This document shows positions 48,437 through 59,900 of a stretch of DNA of 64,000 nucleotides, piece after piece. The notes beneath the pieces are model-generated. The model was given only the letters and a program-made list of their open reading frames with translations. It was not told where the DNA came from and did no database searches. The stretch is from Chinchilla lanigera (Eukaryota; Chordata; Mammalia; Rodentia; Chinchillidae), in contig NW_004955446.1 in assembly GCF_000276665.1 (NCBI RefSeq), forward strand, positions 16,135,938-16,199,937, in the 5' to 3' direction. The position numbers and the translations under genes are program-made. The number at the start of each line of letters is the position of its first letter. Position 1 is the first letter of the stretch.

Positions 48437-48902
48437 ACTAAAAGATATCCTTGTAATAGGGCATGAAGCTTATGAACACATGATACATCCATGACTATTT
48501 TTCTCATTTGCAATGTAGATTTTTATGGCCACAAAACCTTTCCCTTCCTTGTAACTTTTTACAATAACTAATGATGGTTCATAATAGTTCGCAATGGCTT
48601 ATTCTCTAGATACTTCCATTTGGACTTTTTTCTACCCACAAGACAGCCAAATTAAATCTTGTACCCAAATCTACTGAGTACATCCTGTCACAGTTGCTTA
48701 AAACTCATGACTATATTCTCTACTGGGTCAGAAACTCCTAAAAGGCCGAAGAAAATAGCAAACACTTTTTTGGTACCACAGTAAACTTGCTATCTAGTAA
48801 CCACTGTCTGTCCACCTGTATTTATTCCCTATGGTCAGTTTACAAAACAGAGAATCAATCTTTTTATCTAATGGAGACAATCACTTGCTAAAATGAAAAC
48901 TA

Positions 48903-49075
48903 CTAGCTGGGCATGGTGGTGCTCGCCCGTAATCCCAGCACTCCAGAGGCTGAGGCAGGAGGATCATTGCAAGTTCAAGACCAGCCTGGGCTACAAAGTG
49001 AGCTCAAGGCTAGCCTGAACTGCATAGTGAGACCCTTTCTTAAAAAGACAAAACTAAGTAAATAAATAAATCAAT
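48903..49075 (+). repeat. B1 SINE with internal duplication and 13 bp target-site duplication
   Basis: The 7SL-derived body reads gctgggcatggtggtgctcg, taatcccagcactccagagg, ctgaggcaggaggatcattg and gaccagcctgggctacaaag. A second similar block follows (caaggctagcctgaactgca, tagtgagaccctttctt), so the 'agcctgggctacaaagtgag' unit is duplicated. The flanking direct repeat aaaatgaaaacta is exact at 48890-48902 and 49076-49088. Confidence 0.95.
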
Positions 49076-49089
49076 AAAATGAAAACTAG

Positions 49090-49463
49090 AAGAAAGCTTT
49101 GTATTATATGTTCATCTCACTTGTATACGCTGTAAATTTGTGTAAAAAAACATGTGTGAGATAATAAGTTCTTCAACTAATACTAAAGTTGAAACAGAGT
49201 CTTTTTTCCAAACTCAAGTGCAGAATATCTGAGATGGAAATGCAGTAGCAGCATAGTGCAGTGAAGTTTATAGGAGGATATATTAAGCCCCTTTATTAAA
49301 GTCAAATAGTATTGATTGTAATAGATTTTTAAAAATAATTTAATTTTCTTAGACACTAGACCGATCATTTTGATGTTTACCTATGTAAAATTTATTTTAT
49401 AGTTGTTCTTCAAATATTTTTGAATGCTGTCCCCAATAAGATACATTTACGTGGTGACCCAGG

Positions 49464-49495
<32 letters not shown>

Positions 49496-50190
49496 TCTCT
49501 CTCACTCTCTCTCTCTCTCTCTTTCTCTCATGCAAATACATACAGCTAAAACAAGATTTTCATGAAACAGTACTTTTACAACTTGTGACATTGATATTTT
49601 CTGTCATATATTTTGGTGTTCGAAAAAACTGATATAATGATGCTCAAATCACAGGCCAGCTCCTCTCTCCTCTCGAAGGGCTGTGTGAATGTACCATTTC
49701 TCATGGACTCTGATAACACCTGTGATCACTTTTTCCAAGAACAAAAATACTCTGCGAGTTCTCTTTGGATTTGGGTTAGTTTTTTATTTAGAATTTATGT
49801 TTCAGTTATATAATTTCTTGTTTAAAACTGAGAGTCATCAGTCTCTATTCATATAACGTCAATTCCTTACCAAACATTTGTTGATTACTTTGTGCTTTTA
49901 AAATATTCCCCTTAAAACAGCAAAAGGAAAGATGCTCTATTGAAAATTGTTGATATCATAGAAAAGCTATTTTACTTACAAATTCAACTAAGTATGTGAC
50001 CTATGTACTATTAAAATTTAATATTTAACAACTGCAGATAAATAGGAATCTAATCCCATCATTTCATTGCTTCCCCAAGAGAGACTAAATATATCATTTT
50101 TGTTGCAACTATTGGCAATTCATGCATTACGAGAGGTGACATTTGACACAAGCTTAGCCTGATACTTGGCCCACCCATATGCTTGGCAAC
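49090..50190. other. No gene; one (CA)n(CT)n microsatellite
   Basis: The compound microsatellite lies at 49464-49529. Otherwise no gene and no recognised repeat; small frames are spurious. Confidence 0.45.
49464..49529. repeat. (CA)n-(CT)n compound microsatellite
   Basis: CA units up to about 49494 are followed by CT units to 49529. Frames across it translate to HTHTHT/SLSLSL and are artefacts. Confidence 0.95.
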
Positions 50191-50322
50191 GTAAAAAGAA
50201 GGAGGTAAAAAGAAATACAAACAAAAGAAGGAGGTAAATACAAACAAAGGAGAAATACAAAAGAAGGAGAAATACAAACAAAAAGAAGGAGGTAAAAAGA
50301 AATACAAACAAACAAAAAGGAG
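50191..50322. repeat. Degenerate purine-rich minisatellite
   Basis: Variants of agaaggaggtaaaaagaaa and tacaaacaaa recur about five times with different lengths. The plus strand is almost free of C except for the 'tacaaac' word and free of T except in 'gta/ata'. The three overlapping minus-strand frames (50059-50387) are pyrimidine translations of it. Confidence 0.85.
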
Positions 50323-52005
50323 ATAATTCCGAGGACTGATTTGAAAGTATCAAAATGGTAAGAACAAACTATGCAGGTGTAAAACATTGTCTACTTCATT
50401 AATACAGACACAATTTCTTTAGTGTTAAATGTTCTGGATATTGTTCTACTTCTTTTGTTTGGAAATACTGGACTGACTGGGTGTTTTTATTATCATCTGT
50501 TTACCATGTGTTCTATAAAATATGAAGTCTGAAGTTTTTCAGCATGGAGCATCCCACAGTCCAAAGCATATGACACATATCATTCAATAAATATTTGCCA
50601 CTTAGATAGGTTTTATCCTCTGTATGTTTTCTAAAAACTTAATGCCATGATTTTAGCTCATACAAAATCAACCACCTCCAAAATTTGCTCTGAATTAATG
50701 AGAACGCCCTAAAAATTAAAAGTTTTCTGGATAGTTTGTTGTAAAAGGAAGAGACATTAAATTAGTTATAATTAAATGCTTCTGCCACATTCTATCTGTT
50801 CCCAAGCTATGGCTGTATCATAAAACAGTATCTTAATGCTGTGAGCTCTACTACTTCACTGTAAATTAGCACTTTAATTAAATTAAATTACAGTGCAAGT
50901 AAATACTGATCTAGATTTTTACTGTCTGGAAGGGAACTCAGTTCTTTTAGATGAGTTCCATCTCACAGAAATATAATGCAAGCTATATGTATAATTTTAA
51001 ATTGTCAGTAGTTCAATTTTAAAAATTTAAGATGGTAGGTGAGTTGTGACAACAGGATTTTTGAATGGGAAGATGGTAGGTGAAATCAATTTTGATCACA
51101 TCTTTATTGAGTCTGACCTATTCAAACATTATTATTTCACTATGTAATAGAGTTAGTAATCAGACATTTTACATTATGTTTTACATGAAATCTTCAAAAT
51201 GCAATGTCTATCTCACATCTGCAACACACCTCAGTGTGGCCTAGTTTGATTCTAAATCTGGGGAGCCACCCCATGGCTGGTGGGTCTCATTGCCATTCTA
51301 GACCATTCCATTCTAGACTGTTCTAGACCATCCCACTCCAAACCACTTTGGAGCAGAACCAGGACTGATGCCCTCAGACAGAGGTACTGCTGTATTTCAA
51401 ACTTTCAAAGTTTAAAAGCAAACTTCAGGTTAGTTACTGAGAGACAGAGGGCTCTTATCAACATGAGAAGATTACATCCTCTCCCACACATCCTTTCCAA
51501 ATTTCCTATTGATTACTTCCCTAGCATGAAAGAGGCAGGAAACAGGAATATCCCCTCCTGGATGTGGTTGCCATTTTGACTGGTGTGGTTAGCACTAAAT
51601 CCATTAGCATTAATTCTCTCCATAAGATGCTTTAGATAAGTAGCTTTAAAACTCAGGGTGATCAACAAAGAAATAGGTTTTCTTGAGACTGAATGAAATT
51701 GTGAGAAGGGAAGACTAGGGTGGGGCAGAGGTGCTGAGTCATAGAACACCAAATTGTGGAAAAAATAAAGGGAGCCAGGGCTAACTGTGATGATTGCTAG
51801 ATTATAGAAAGCTGTGCCTTCCCTTGGCCCCATTTTATTCTTCCATTCCCCATGCCCCACCTCTATAAACCCATTCAGTACATCAGCAGCCATTGCACCT
51901 TGAAAAGCAATAAGCCAGTGGAGGTGAATGTGCCTGAGGTAATACCAAATTAGCCTTAGCTGGTCACAGTGGCCTCCTAGAATGAAACCACTTTGCATCC
52001 CATAG
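50323..52005. other. No gene; unassigned sequence
   Basis: The minus-strand frame 51513-52043 is the longest in the window (176 codons) but has no domain, no good start context and lies partly across a MER5A-like relic. A short array of ttctaga words lies at 51296-51330. No other repeat was recognised. Confidence 0.4.
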
Positions 52006-52007
52006 CA

Positions 52008-52165
52008 CAGTGCTTCTCGAATTTTAAAGCATGTATGAACCACCTACAAAATCTTGCCAAAGTGTTGTTTATGATTCTGGAAGTTTGGGGGATTGGAGAC
52101 TGAGAAGCAGATTTGGTCTCCCAGACAACGCCGAGGCTGTGGATCTGGAACCACATATTACAAGT
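52008..52165. repeat. MER5A-like hAT relic
   Basis: agcacagtgcttctcgaatt, ttaaagcatgtatgaaccac, gaagcagatttggtctccca and cgccgaggctgtggatctgg follow the MER5A order starting from one terminal repeat ('cagtgcttctcaaacttta'). Confidence 0.65.
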
Positions 52166-52171
52166 CCTCTA

Positions 52172-52328
52172 TCAGTGGTTCTTAACCTTTTCTGCAGCTT
52201 ACCATTACTGCATCCCAGATTAATTACATCAGGAGAGCAGGTTGCAAAAGGTGAGTGAAGCAAATACTAATACTTTGTAAAATCTCCCCAGAGGATTAAA
52301 ATGTACAGCAATGTTGGAGACCCACTAA
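52172..52328. repeat. MER20-like hAT relic
   Basis: Begins cagtggttcttaaccttttc (MER20-type terminal repeat) and ends agcaatgttggagacccact, a decayed inverted copy of that terminus. The centre has attaattacatcaggagagc and aaaatctccccagaggatta, in MER20 order. Immediately adjacent to the MER5A-like element. Confidence 0.65.
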
Positions 52329-52739
52329 TCTATCTTAATGCTAGTGAAATCAAACGGCTTTTATTTATCTGCCCATTCCACCAGCTGCCAAGTCTTCATA
52401 ACAAGCTGCTAGATCCCTCTTCCTACTCTATTGTTCTGTCAGCTAACTCTATCTTCTTAGTTGCTATTATAACCCATCCCTTTGCCTGGGCTTTAGCTCA
52501 TTTCCATCACACGAGTAATGATAAATTATTATACAGTAGACAGGAGAACCAAAATCCCTACAAGCTAGAGAGTTTGGATCTTATTAAGATATTATTATGA
52601 AGTACTACAAGTTACCTTACTAACTTCCCACTCAAAAATCCCATTGTCAAGTTTCCAGAAAGGAAATGCCTCACATTTATTAGGAAATGCTTTTTAAAAT
52701 TCATGGAAGATAAGGTTAGAAAGTGCCATTGAGAACACT

Positions 52740-53087
52740 AACATCTGCTTTTTTTTTATAAACTTTGAAATTATGCAGTATGTTATTAAATACAGTCACT
52801 CTACTGTACAATAGATCTTTAAAATTCATCCTATCTAACTGAAATTTTGTACTCTTAAGTGCCCAATTCCCATCACCATCACCCCACACCAGTTAAAACC
52901 CACCATTCTACTGTACATTGCTACAAGTTTGATGTTTTCATATTCCAAATATAAATGACATCATAAGTATCTGTTTTTCTGGATCTGGGATCTGGTTTAT
53001 TTCATTTAGCATAATGTCCTCCAGGTATACCCATGTTCTTGCAAATGACAGCATTTCCTTCTTTATGAAGAGTGCATAATAACCCAT
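52740..53087 (-). mobile_element. L1M 3' segment, inverted half of a 5'-inverted insertion
   Basis: Reversed L1 words: tgcagtatgttattaaatac followed by agtcactctactgtacaata (3' UTR), then ctggtttatttcatttagca followed by taatgtcctcc (ORF2 end) and cccatgttcttgcaaatgac. It is joined directly to a sense L1 3' terminus (53088-53200). Confidence 0.75.
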
Positions 53088-53200
53088 TGTTTATATATAC
53101 CATATAGTTAATTAACTTTAATCATTCCACATGTAAACATATATCAAAACTTCACACTGTGTCCCATAAATATACACAATTATTTCCAGTCAAAAAAGTT
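53088..53200 (+). mobile_element. L1M 3' terminus, sense half of the same insertion
   Basis: agttaattaactttaatcat, tccacatgtaaacatatatc, aaaacttcacactgtgtccc and ataaatatacacaattattt form the terminal part of the L1MA/L1MB-type 3' UTR in sense orientation, ending in a short A run near 53195. The inverted segment before it ends just upstream of this point in L1 coordinates. Confidence 0.75.
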
Positions 53201-55298
53201 TTTAAAGGCAATTGTGATTGAACTCTGGAGTGCTCTAACTGAATTGACCTTAGTATAGCTAGACAATTGAAGAAGACTTTTAAGATCAGCTCTGGATGAC
53301 TGAGGCTTGTAGGAGTTTGGCACACAGTTGGCAGGAGGGAAAGGTGAAAAGGTACTTAAAATCATGGGCACTAGAGAAAATTCTAAAACATGAGACCAAA
53401 TCTTTAAATCTTGCATCTTTTTCCTTTACTATGATGTAAATGAATCTGTTCAGTTGCTCAGTGGTTCTTCTACCTTTCCAGAAACGGAAAATAAAGATAT
53501 CCTGTGATAACTTTTAATGGGCCTCTCCTAGATGCCAGTGGTGTATACCTGGCCAATGTAGGTTAGCACCGTTCACCCCAGTGGGGGTTGACCAGTTGTA
53601 CCAGGGCTTTTTAGGGGCCTTAAGTTTTTTAAGTGTCTGAATATGGCATCTTGTGGTTCTGCACTCTATTCTCTTAAACCAAGTACTCACCATCTAAGAG
53701 GGCATTTTATTTGTTGTATAAGTAACCAGCATATTTCAATGCCAGAATATTGACACTCATTTGGGAATTATTTATACATGCATACATTCTTCTTTCTGGA
53801 TATAAAAAGATTTATATATATGAAATATTTTCAATAGAAGACGTTAAGATTGGTAGACAACAACATATGACCAAGCCAGTTCTGTTAATATCTGTAGCAG
53901 AGTTATGTCTTTAGTTATCTCTTTGGTGCCCTTTGTAACACTTTTCCATTAACGTTTACCACTAATGATTGAAATTAAAACCGGGAAATATTTGCTGAAA
54001 AGGAAAATAAAATATTTCTTTACAGATAATACAGATTTGTGGCCTCATTAATATATAGCTGTATAGTAATATAAACATACAATTTTGAGTAGGATTGGGT
54101 AGGGGTTAAATACGAAATAATCCTAATTTTCACTCATATTGAGCCTCACTATATTTGAAAGCATGTCCACCAGCACACTGTGTTAGTAGAAAGGCAGTGT
54201 GTCCTGAGTATCTCTATTTTTCTGTTCAACAAATACCTATGTGGTAAAATTGTTTATCGTCAGATAAGGTAAATATAATTTAAAAATATAAATATTGAAA
54301 AATATGTAAAATTAATGTAAATGAAACCCCATCAAATATATGGTAGCAGCTGATACTTAATTTTTGCCAGTGACATAAAATTGCAAAAAATGCACAAAGC
54401 ATTGTGGGAGAAGCACACTGTTAATCAAATATGTCAATGTATCTCCAAGGCTGATAGCTAACAACTAAGTACTGACCTAAATTTTACTGGAGAACATTTT
54501 AAAAGCATTAAGCATATGCTGTTTACTTAGTTGATGTAATAAATATAAACATGCTTTGAGTTCACCATAAATTCAAAGTACAGACTTTAAATAATTCTAA
54601 CATTTTAAATCAAATTGATTAATCACTAAAATACATTAGAAGAAACCATTTCAGCAAATTTTTTGTGAAAAAGGTCTTTTAGTCAAATTCACTTCCTCCA
54701 TTTCTACCCACTCCATGTGTAATTCATGAACCTTTAAACAGTATGAGATTATAGATAGCTAAACTGACATTTGTACTTTCCCTTAGCAGCCTGAATAATC
54801 AGCACACTCTAAGCTTTTTAAATGTTAAAGCAATCATTGCTTTGAATTCATCTTGTGATGTCATTGCCACTAACAACTGACATAATAAATTTGGAGTATA
54901 TGAAACCTTGAGAAGGATATTAGATATATGTCTCATTTTAAATACATAACAATTAAATGATGTACAACAAGGAGTGCGTTCTGATCCATCTATTAATGAA
55001 AAGCTCTTTCAAAATGTGATATATCATTGCTATTTTTGTCCTTCTGAGCTTGCAAAGATTTTCATTTAAATATGTTATGCTGTTTGTTCAGTCAGAAAGA
55101 GCAGTACTACTATTAATGGATACATATACAAAAGATAGCTACATTTGCACTCAATGGAGGGACTACCAAAGGCATACACAGTAACTGTATGATGCCAGAC
55201 CAAAAGTGATAGGTCTCATATTTACAGATTCAAAGGGTCAATAATCATTAGTTATCTCATGCTAAAATGGTTTGCATCATGGCTTTTGTCCTTGAAAG

Positions 55299-55299
55299 T

Positions 55300-55341
<42 letters not shown>
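55299..55341. repeat. (TG)n microsatellite
   Basis: About 20 uninterrupted TG units, the longest pure TG tract outside the 13.3 kb array. Confidence 0.97.
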
Positions 55342-55342
<1 letters not shown>

Positions 55343-55908
55343 AAATTAGAAGCTGAACATTTTCCTGAGTGGAAATCTTTACCAGTTAAATGAGGCCACC
55401 CAGTTAGTCAGTCAGGACTCTTTTTAGTAAATCCATTCATCTCTGCCACAGAGGTGGACAATAGCCAGCCATTTGGAAGAGAAATATAGTAGGCCCATTT
55501 CCATTATCATTGGAGATACTTGGTGCATCGCCTTGCTGTATCCACTTCTTCCCCACCCCTCAAGGCCTGAGCAGAGCCTGTTTGTCTGCACAGTAGCTCC
55601 TTGCCTGGCTCAGGTTCCCACTAATGCATAAATAGACCACCACACTTGCCTTTATCTATATTTGGGTGTGTGTTATACTAACTGGGAGATTATGGAGGTT
55701 GGGGAAAATATTTTAAGGAAAAGTTTACAGATGCTCTTATGTGATGGGAAGATTAATCTTGGGCATGTCCTATATCCCAAACATTTTAAACAAATTAGAA
55801 CAACTAGTAAAAGTGTGTAGAGTGGAATTAAAAGAGCCTTATGGGATTGTAAATTATCTTATAAAAAAAACTGAGTAAATTTTCAAAGCTAAACCTGGAT
55901 ACAGTTTA

Positions 55909-55964
55909 TTAGATAATAAAGGATATCTTTTATTATCTAAATTTAGATACCCTTTATTATCTAA
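55909..55964. repeat. Nested inverted repeats
   Basis: ttagataataaagg (55909-55922) is exactly complementary to cctttattatctaa (55951-55964). A second arm, ttttattatctaa (55928-55940), can pair with the same left arm, giving alternative hairpins. Confidence 0.9.
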
Positions 55965-56394
55965 ATTCTTACTCTAAATTTAATATTTTGAATTGGAAGA
56001 TGTTCACATATACTCCAAAAATTTCATCTATCCTCTCACCCCCAATCATTATAAATGTCGGCTTCTCAACTTGTTGCCTAAAATTTAAAAGAGGGTGAAA
56101 TTTGAATGTTTTTCTAATGGAAGGAGAAAGTAAATTCCCACCAAGCTAAAATTCATCTTAGAATCCTATCTAGTGGAATATCAAATTTAAGTTAATTGAG
56201 TTCTTTTTAAAATCAGATAATTACCATATTGGAGAGAAATTTGATTTTTTTTCTAATTTAATTCAGTAGATTCCTGTTCAAAATGTTTCAGAGCCATTCC
56301 ATCTGAAATGATGTTCAAATCTGTGTCTTTCATTTTCAATTGTATCATTTTTATCGCCCACCCTTACCTGACACAGAATTTCACGTATACACAC

Positions 56395-56660
56395 GCACCA
56401 TTCCTGGCCTTCATCACTCTTCTAAACCTCTCCTGCCCACCTTCACTGATCAGACTTCTCCTTTGTTCAAACACTAGCTTAACTGAGTCCCCTTTAGCCT
56501 GCCCTTCTCCCCACAAACTCCATGCTTGTCATTTTTGGATTTGGCATTTACAGATCTGTTTGATTACACCTTGGGTTATTGTCATATTATTAAGCTATAT
56601 TGTTATATTATTATATCTTCTTGAGGAGATCACAGGCTTCTTAAATATAGAACTTAACAA
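56395..56660 (+). repeat. Probable L2 3' region, sense
   Basis: Pyrimidine-rich coding-like DNA (ctggccttcatcactcttct, cctgcccttctccccacaaa) is followed by ttgaggagatcacaggcttc, similar to the L2 'ctccttgagggcagggact' word. The 120-codon frame over it (56308-56670) is hydrophobic by composition and is not considered a gene. Confidence 0.4.
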
Positions 56661-56733
56661 TTACTGTTAAGTAATTGTTTCCAAATACATTTGCCTCCCA
56701 AATGTCCTAGAACATTAGCTTTTGCATCAATCT

Positions 56734-56734
<1 letters not shown>

Positions 56735-56765
<31 letters not shown>

Positions 56766-56777
56766 GTGATGGTGATG
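56735..56777. repeat. (GAT)n trinucleotide repeat
   Basis: About 14 GAT/GGT units; the first ten are perfect. Confidence 0.95.
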
Positions 56778-57104
56778 CTCAAAGAAAAAGAGTTGAAGTA
56801 GAGCGAGTTTAGGGGCTTTTTCTCGCAGTCTGCATAGCTCAGATGTCCATGAGTGCAGAGGGACCACTAGCTATTGAGGCCCATCAAAATTAATGTGGGT
56901 GTCCACAAACATCATACTAGATGTTTTGGGAAATTAAAATATTGTGTATACTCAGTTCATAAAGGAAAAAATAAAGTACCTCATAGTTGAAATGACCCAC
57001 CAGTTAAAGTATATGAGGATGTATCTTTCCTGTGGAAAAGTCTTTTAAGGTGCACAGAGTTCACTACCTTAAATACAAAGAAAATAATTCATCTTCTCCT
57101 CTTT

Positions 57105-57330
57105 TTGTAATAGCTAACAGTTATTATCCATATGCCAGGTTCTATACTGTCACTTCTATATTTATTTTATTTGTTCCTCAGAATAACTCCATAGAGATAA
57201 ACAAAATTGTCATCAAATTCAGATAAAACATTTCTAGCACACAGAATTAAACAACTGCCCAGGGTCACAGGCCTGGATTAGGTAGCAGGGTTCACGGGTG
57301 TGTCTGGGACCCAAATCTATTCTTTTAATG
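57105..57330 (-). repeat. MIR SINE, antisense
   Basis: Reversed MIR in full order: tagctaacagttattatcca, tatgccaggttctatactgt, cctcagaataactccataga, caactgcccagggtcacagg and ctgggacccaaatct. Confidence 0.85.
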
Positions 57331-57354
57331 ATGATTCTAGCCTCTAGTGGAATA

Positions 57355-57535
57355 ATGAAAATAAGCCTTTGTATCTCACCACATTTTAGAGGGTGACACC
57401 TACTGCTTCTGCAACCATGGATGAATTATTTAATCTGAGATTTAGTTTCATCATCTACACAATGAGAAATAGCGCTATATACACTTGACTAGCATACTTC
57501 AACAACAGTAGATGTTTAGATATTTGATAAATGCA
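57355..57535 (+). repeat. MIR SINE, sense
   Basis: tgcttctgcaaccatggatg, ttagtttcatcatctacaca, atgagaaatagcgctata and the terminal gatatttgataaatg follow MIR order. It lies head-to-head beside the antisense MIR at 57105-57330. Confidence 0.7.
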
Positions 57536-57539
57536 TTCA

Positions 57540-58140
57540 TTATCCTCTTGCTATAAATCCAAAATCAGCTCTTCTAGGTCTAAATTCTATGCTGTTGCTT
57601 TTCACAAAGTCTCTCCATTCTCTTGTGTTACATTGATGTTTAAACTGGCAGAATAATTCCAGGAACCTCTGAAGTATCAGTTCAGTCAGCACGGTGATAT
57701 AATCAGGACAGACAAGGCAATATTGACTAAGAAAACATGCAACAAACAAAGTATACTCACTGGCTGATTAGACTAATACTGTATGTACAATGAGTCCATA
57801 AGACATTCTCAGCATAAGCATGGACAAGTTTCTCCTCTAAGTATTTTCAGTCTCATTCAAGTATGAATATACAGTAAAAGAATATTTGTTTGTACCAGAG
57901 CTCATTCCACAGTGGGTTTAAGGATAATTACAAAAGACCATATAAAATAAAATTATTATAAAACTAGGACTATAGAAAAGTATTAAAGTTTATATAAGCT
58001 TAGACAAAAATTCAAGACCATACAAAATTAGAACACAAAAATTAGAGTATAAAGACCACTGTAAACATCACAATAGAGTTTCAGATTCCACTGTGATCAC
58101 TGTAGTCACTAAAGAGTGGTCGGGTATGTAATATGCATTG
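57540..58140. other. No gene; unassigned
   Basis: Minus-strand frame 57540-57749 has no motif. AT-rich with short A-rich runs; no repeat was recognised. Confidence 0.4.
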
Positions 58141-58144
58141 TTTT

Positions 58145-58365
58145 TGCTATTATTTTATTTGTTTGCTTGGTTGGTTGATTTTGGTACTAAGGATTGAATT
58201 CAAGGCCCTCACACTGAGCTGCATCCTCTGCCTTTTTAAATTTTGTATTTTGAAACAAGGTCTGGCTAAGCCACTAAGTTGTCTGAGGTGGGCTGGAAAT
58301 TTGATGCTCCTGCCTCAACCTCCCAAAATACTGGCATTACAGGCATGTGCCATGCACTTGGCTTG
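58145..58365 (-). repeat. Composite B1+ID SINE, antisense
   Basis: The plus strand first gives the reversed tRNA-like half (ttttggtactaaggattgaa, caaggccctcacactgagct, gcatcctctgcc). After a T-rich linker comes the reversed B1 half (ttgaaacaaggtctggctaa, ctcctgcctcaacctcccaa and ggcattacaggcatgtgcca). On the minus strand the order is B1 then ID, as at 29574-29757. Confidence 0.8.
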
Positions 58366-59160
58366 TATATTGTATTCTTTAAAAGATGGAAAGGAAGGGA
58401 GAGAGGAGCAGTAAATTCTAAAGAAATACATATTTAACTTGAAACTTTATTTTTAAAAAGTATTGATAGATGTAGTGGACAATACCTTTAATGAGATTTC
58501 TATAGCTGTTTGTGTGAATGGCTGAGCTTGTGAATATGGGTACTTCAACGTGTCAGTATGTTTATCTACATGTGAAACCACATGCTCCTGAAGTTATGAG
58601 TGTCCTGCATTGGTCTCTATGCAATAGGAGGGCCATGTGGAAATTCAGGAGACTAGTCCTTATATTATACCTTCTCCAAGGCAAATATCTTGGTTTGATT
58701 CATATTTTCCCCTATTATCATCTGAAACCATTTATAATCCCACTGAAAAGATTAATTGTATGACAATCTAAACTTCTAAACTGGAATTAAAGTATCCCAA
58801 AGCTCATTACATCTTAATAACCAGCCTGTGTCTGTTTGATTTGATTACATAATCATGAAGATTAGTTGAATGGTTTTTGCACAGTAAGAGGTCAGAATTA
58901 TGAAAGCTCTGCTAAACAAGAATAAAATTCAAAAGGTGATTAAAAGTGGTAACACTTCAAACTCAAATCAAAATTACACATTGATGGTCCTCTCCAGACA
59001 GAGTCTAGGTAGCTCTTACTACCCTTCCCTAACTGTAGAATAGATAGCAAATGCAAATCCTAGTTGATTTGAGTGCCAGTAGCCATCATAGTATATTTGA
59101 ATTGAATGCTTATCATCCATCCACTGACTCAAACTGGGCTTTTGTTCCACTTCATTTATG
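58366..59160. other. No gene; unassigned
   Basis: Small frames (58518-58763) without motifs; no repeat recognised. Confidence 0.4.
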
Positions 59161-59900
59161 GGTTCAATCAACAAATATGTACTAAGCAAACACTATGTAC
59201 AAGATTGCATTTAGAAAAATAAATAAGGTAAGGCTAGGCATGGTGGCACACGCCTGTAATCCCAGCACTCGGGAGGCTGAGGCAGAAAGATTGTTGTGAG
59301 TTTAAGACCAGCCTGGGCTACAAAGTGAGCTCAAGGCCAGCATGAACTGCATAGTGAGACCCTGTCTCAAAAAGACCAAAAAAAAAGAAAAAAAAGAAAA
59401 AGAAAAATGAATAAGGTATAAGACCTATCGTGTTTCATGGGAGAAGACAGACTAGAGAACAGAAAAGCTTAATGAAGTGTAACTATGCTTTGTACAGGTA
59501 GGAAAGAACATAGGTGGGCTACAGACCAAGCCTCAGAAGATAGGGAAAACTATTGACTTCATTGGAACCACTAAATTGGAACTTATAAGTATGAATTATC
59601 CAGATGGAAATGGAAGGAAGAATGATCTATTCAGATGAGCACTACAAGCACATGTAAAACACTTTGAGCACTTCAAATACAGCTAACGCTGCAAACGATG
59701 GGACGAGAGTGTCCAAAAGCAAGACAAGAGTGCGAAGACCAGATCACAAAAGGACTTAGATTTTATTCTCAATGACATGGTTGAAGCTGTTGAAGGATTT
59801 TTTCTATGGAGTGAAAAAAAGATTCTCACCTTAGGTTTAACCACTATGATTTCTTTATGAGGAACTAATTATAAGAAACTAAGGCAGTCAGTAAAGTTTT
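59160..59900 (-). repeat. L2 3' region, antisense, interrupted by a B1 SINE
   Basis: Reversed L2 words run across: caacaaatatgtactaagca, aaacactatgtacaagattg, then (after the SINE at 59232-59404) tatcgtgtttcatgggagaa, cagactagagaacagaaaag, and at about 59740 ccagatcacaaaaggactta, gattttattctcaatgacat and gctgttgaaggattttttct. The last three correspond to the L2 'cctaagggcaatggggagccattgaaggattt' region. Confidence 0.65.
59232..59404 (+). repeat. B1 SINE with internal duplication and 16 bp target-site duplication
   Basis: Body: ggctaggcatggtggcacac, gcctgtaatcccagcactcg, ggaggctgaggcagaaagat and gaccagcctgggctacaaag, then the duplicated block caaggccagcatgaactgca, tagtgagaccctgtctc and a long A/G tail. 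Target-site repeats aaaaataaataaggta and aaaaatgaataaggta flank it, with one difference. Same subfamily as 48903-49075. Confidence 0.95.

Larger units (their letters stand above)
53201..56300. other. No gene; AT-rich, repeat-poor, one (TG)n microsatellite
   Basis: A (TG)n tract lies at 55299-55341 and nested inverted repeats at 55909-55964. The 54400-55100 part is AT-rich and free of recognised repeats, with words such as caaattgattaatcac, cttgtgatgtcattgcc and cagcctgaataatcagc; it might hold conserved non-coding elements. No gene was recognised. Confidence 0.4.

Noticed and set aside
51513..52043. Longest frame in the window (minus strand, 176 codons)
   Set aside because: No domain, signal peptide or splice evidence. 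It overlaps a MER5A-like relic, and a frame of this length is plausible by chance in 64 kb on six frames.
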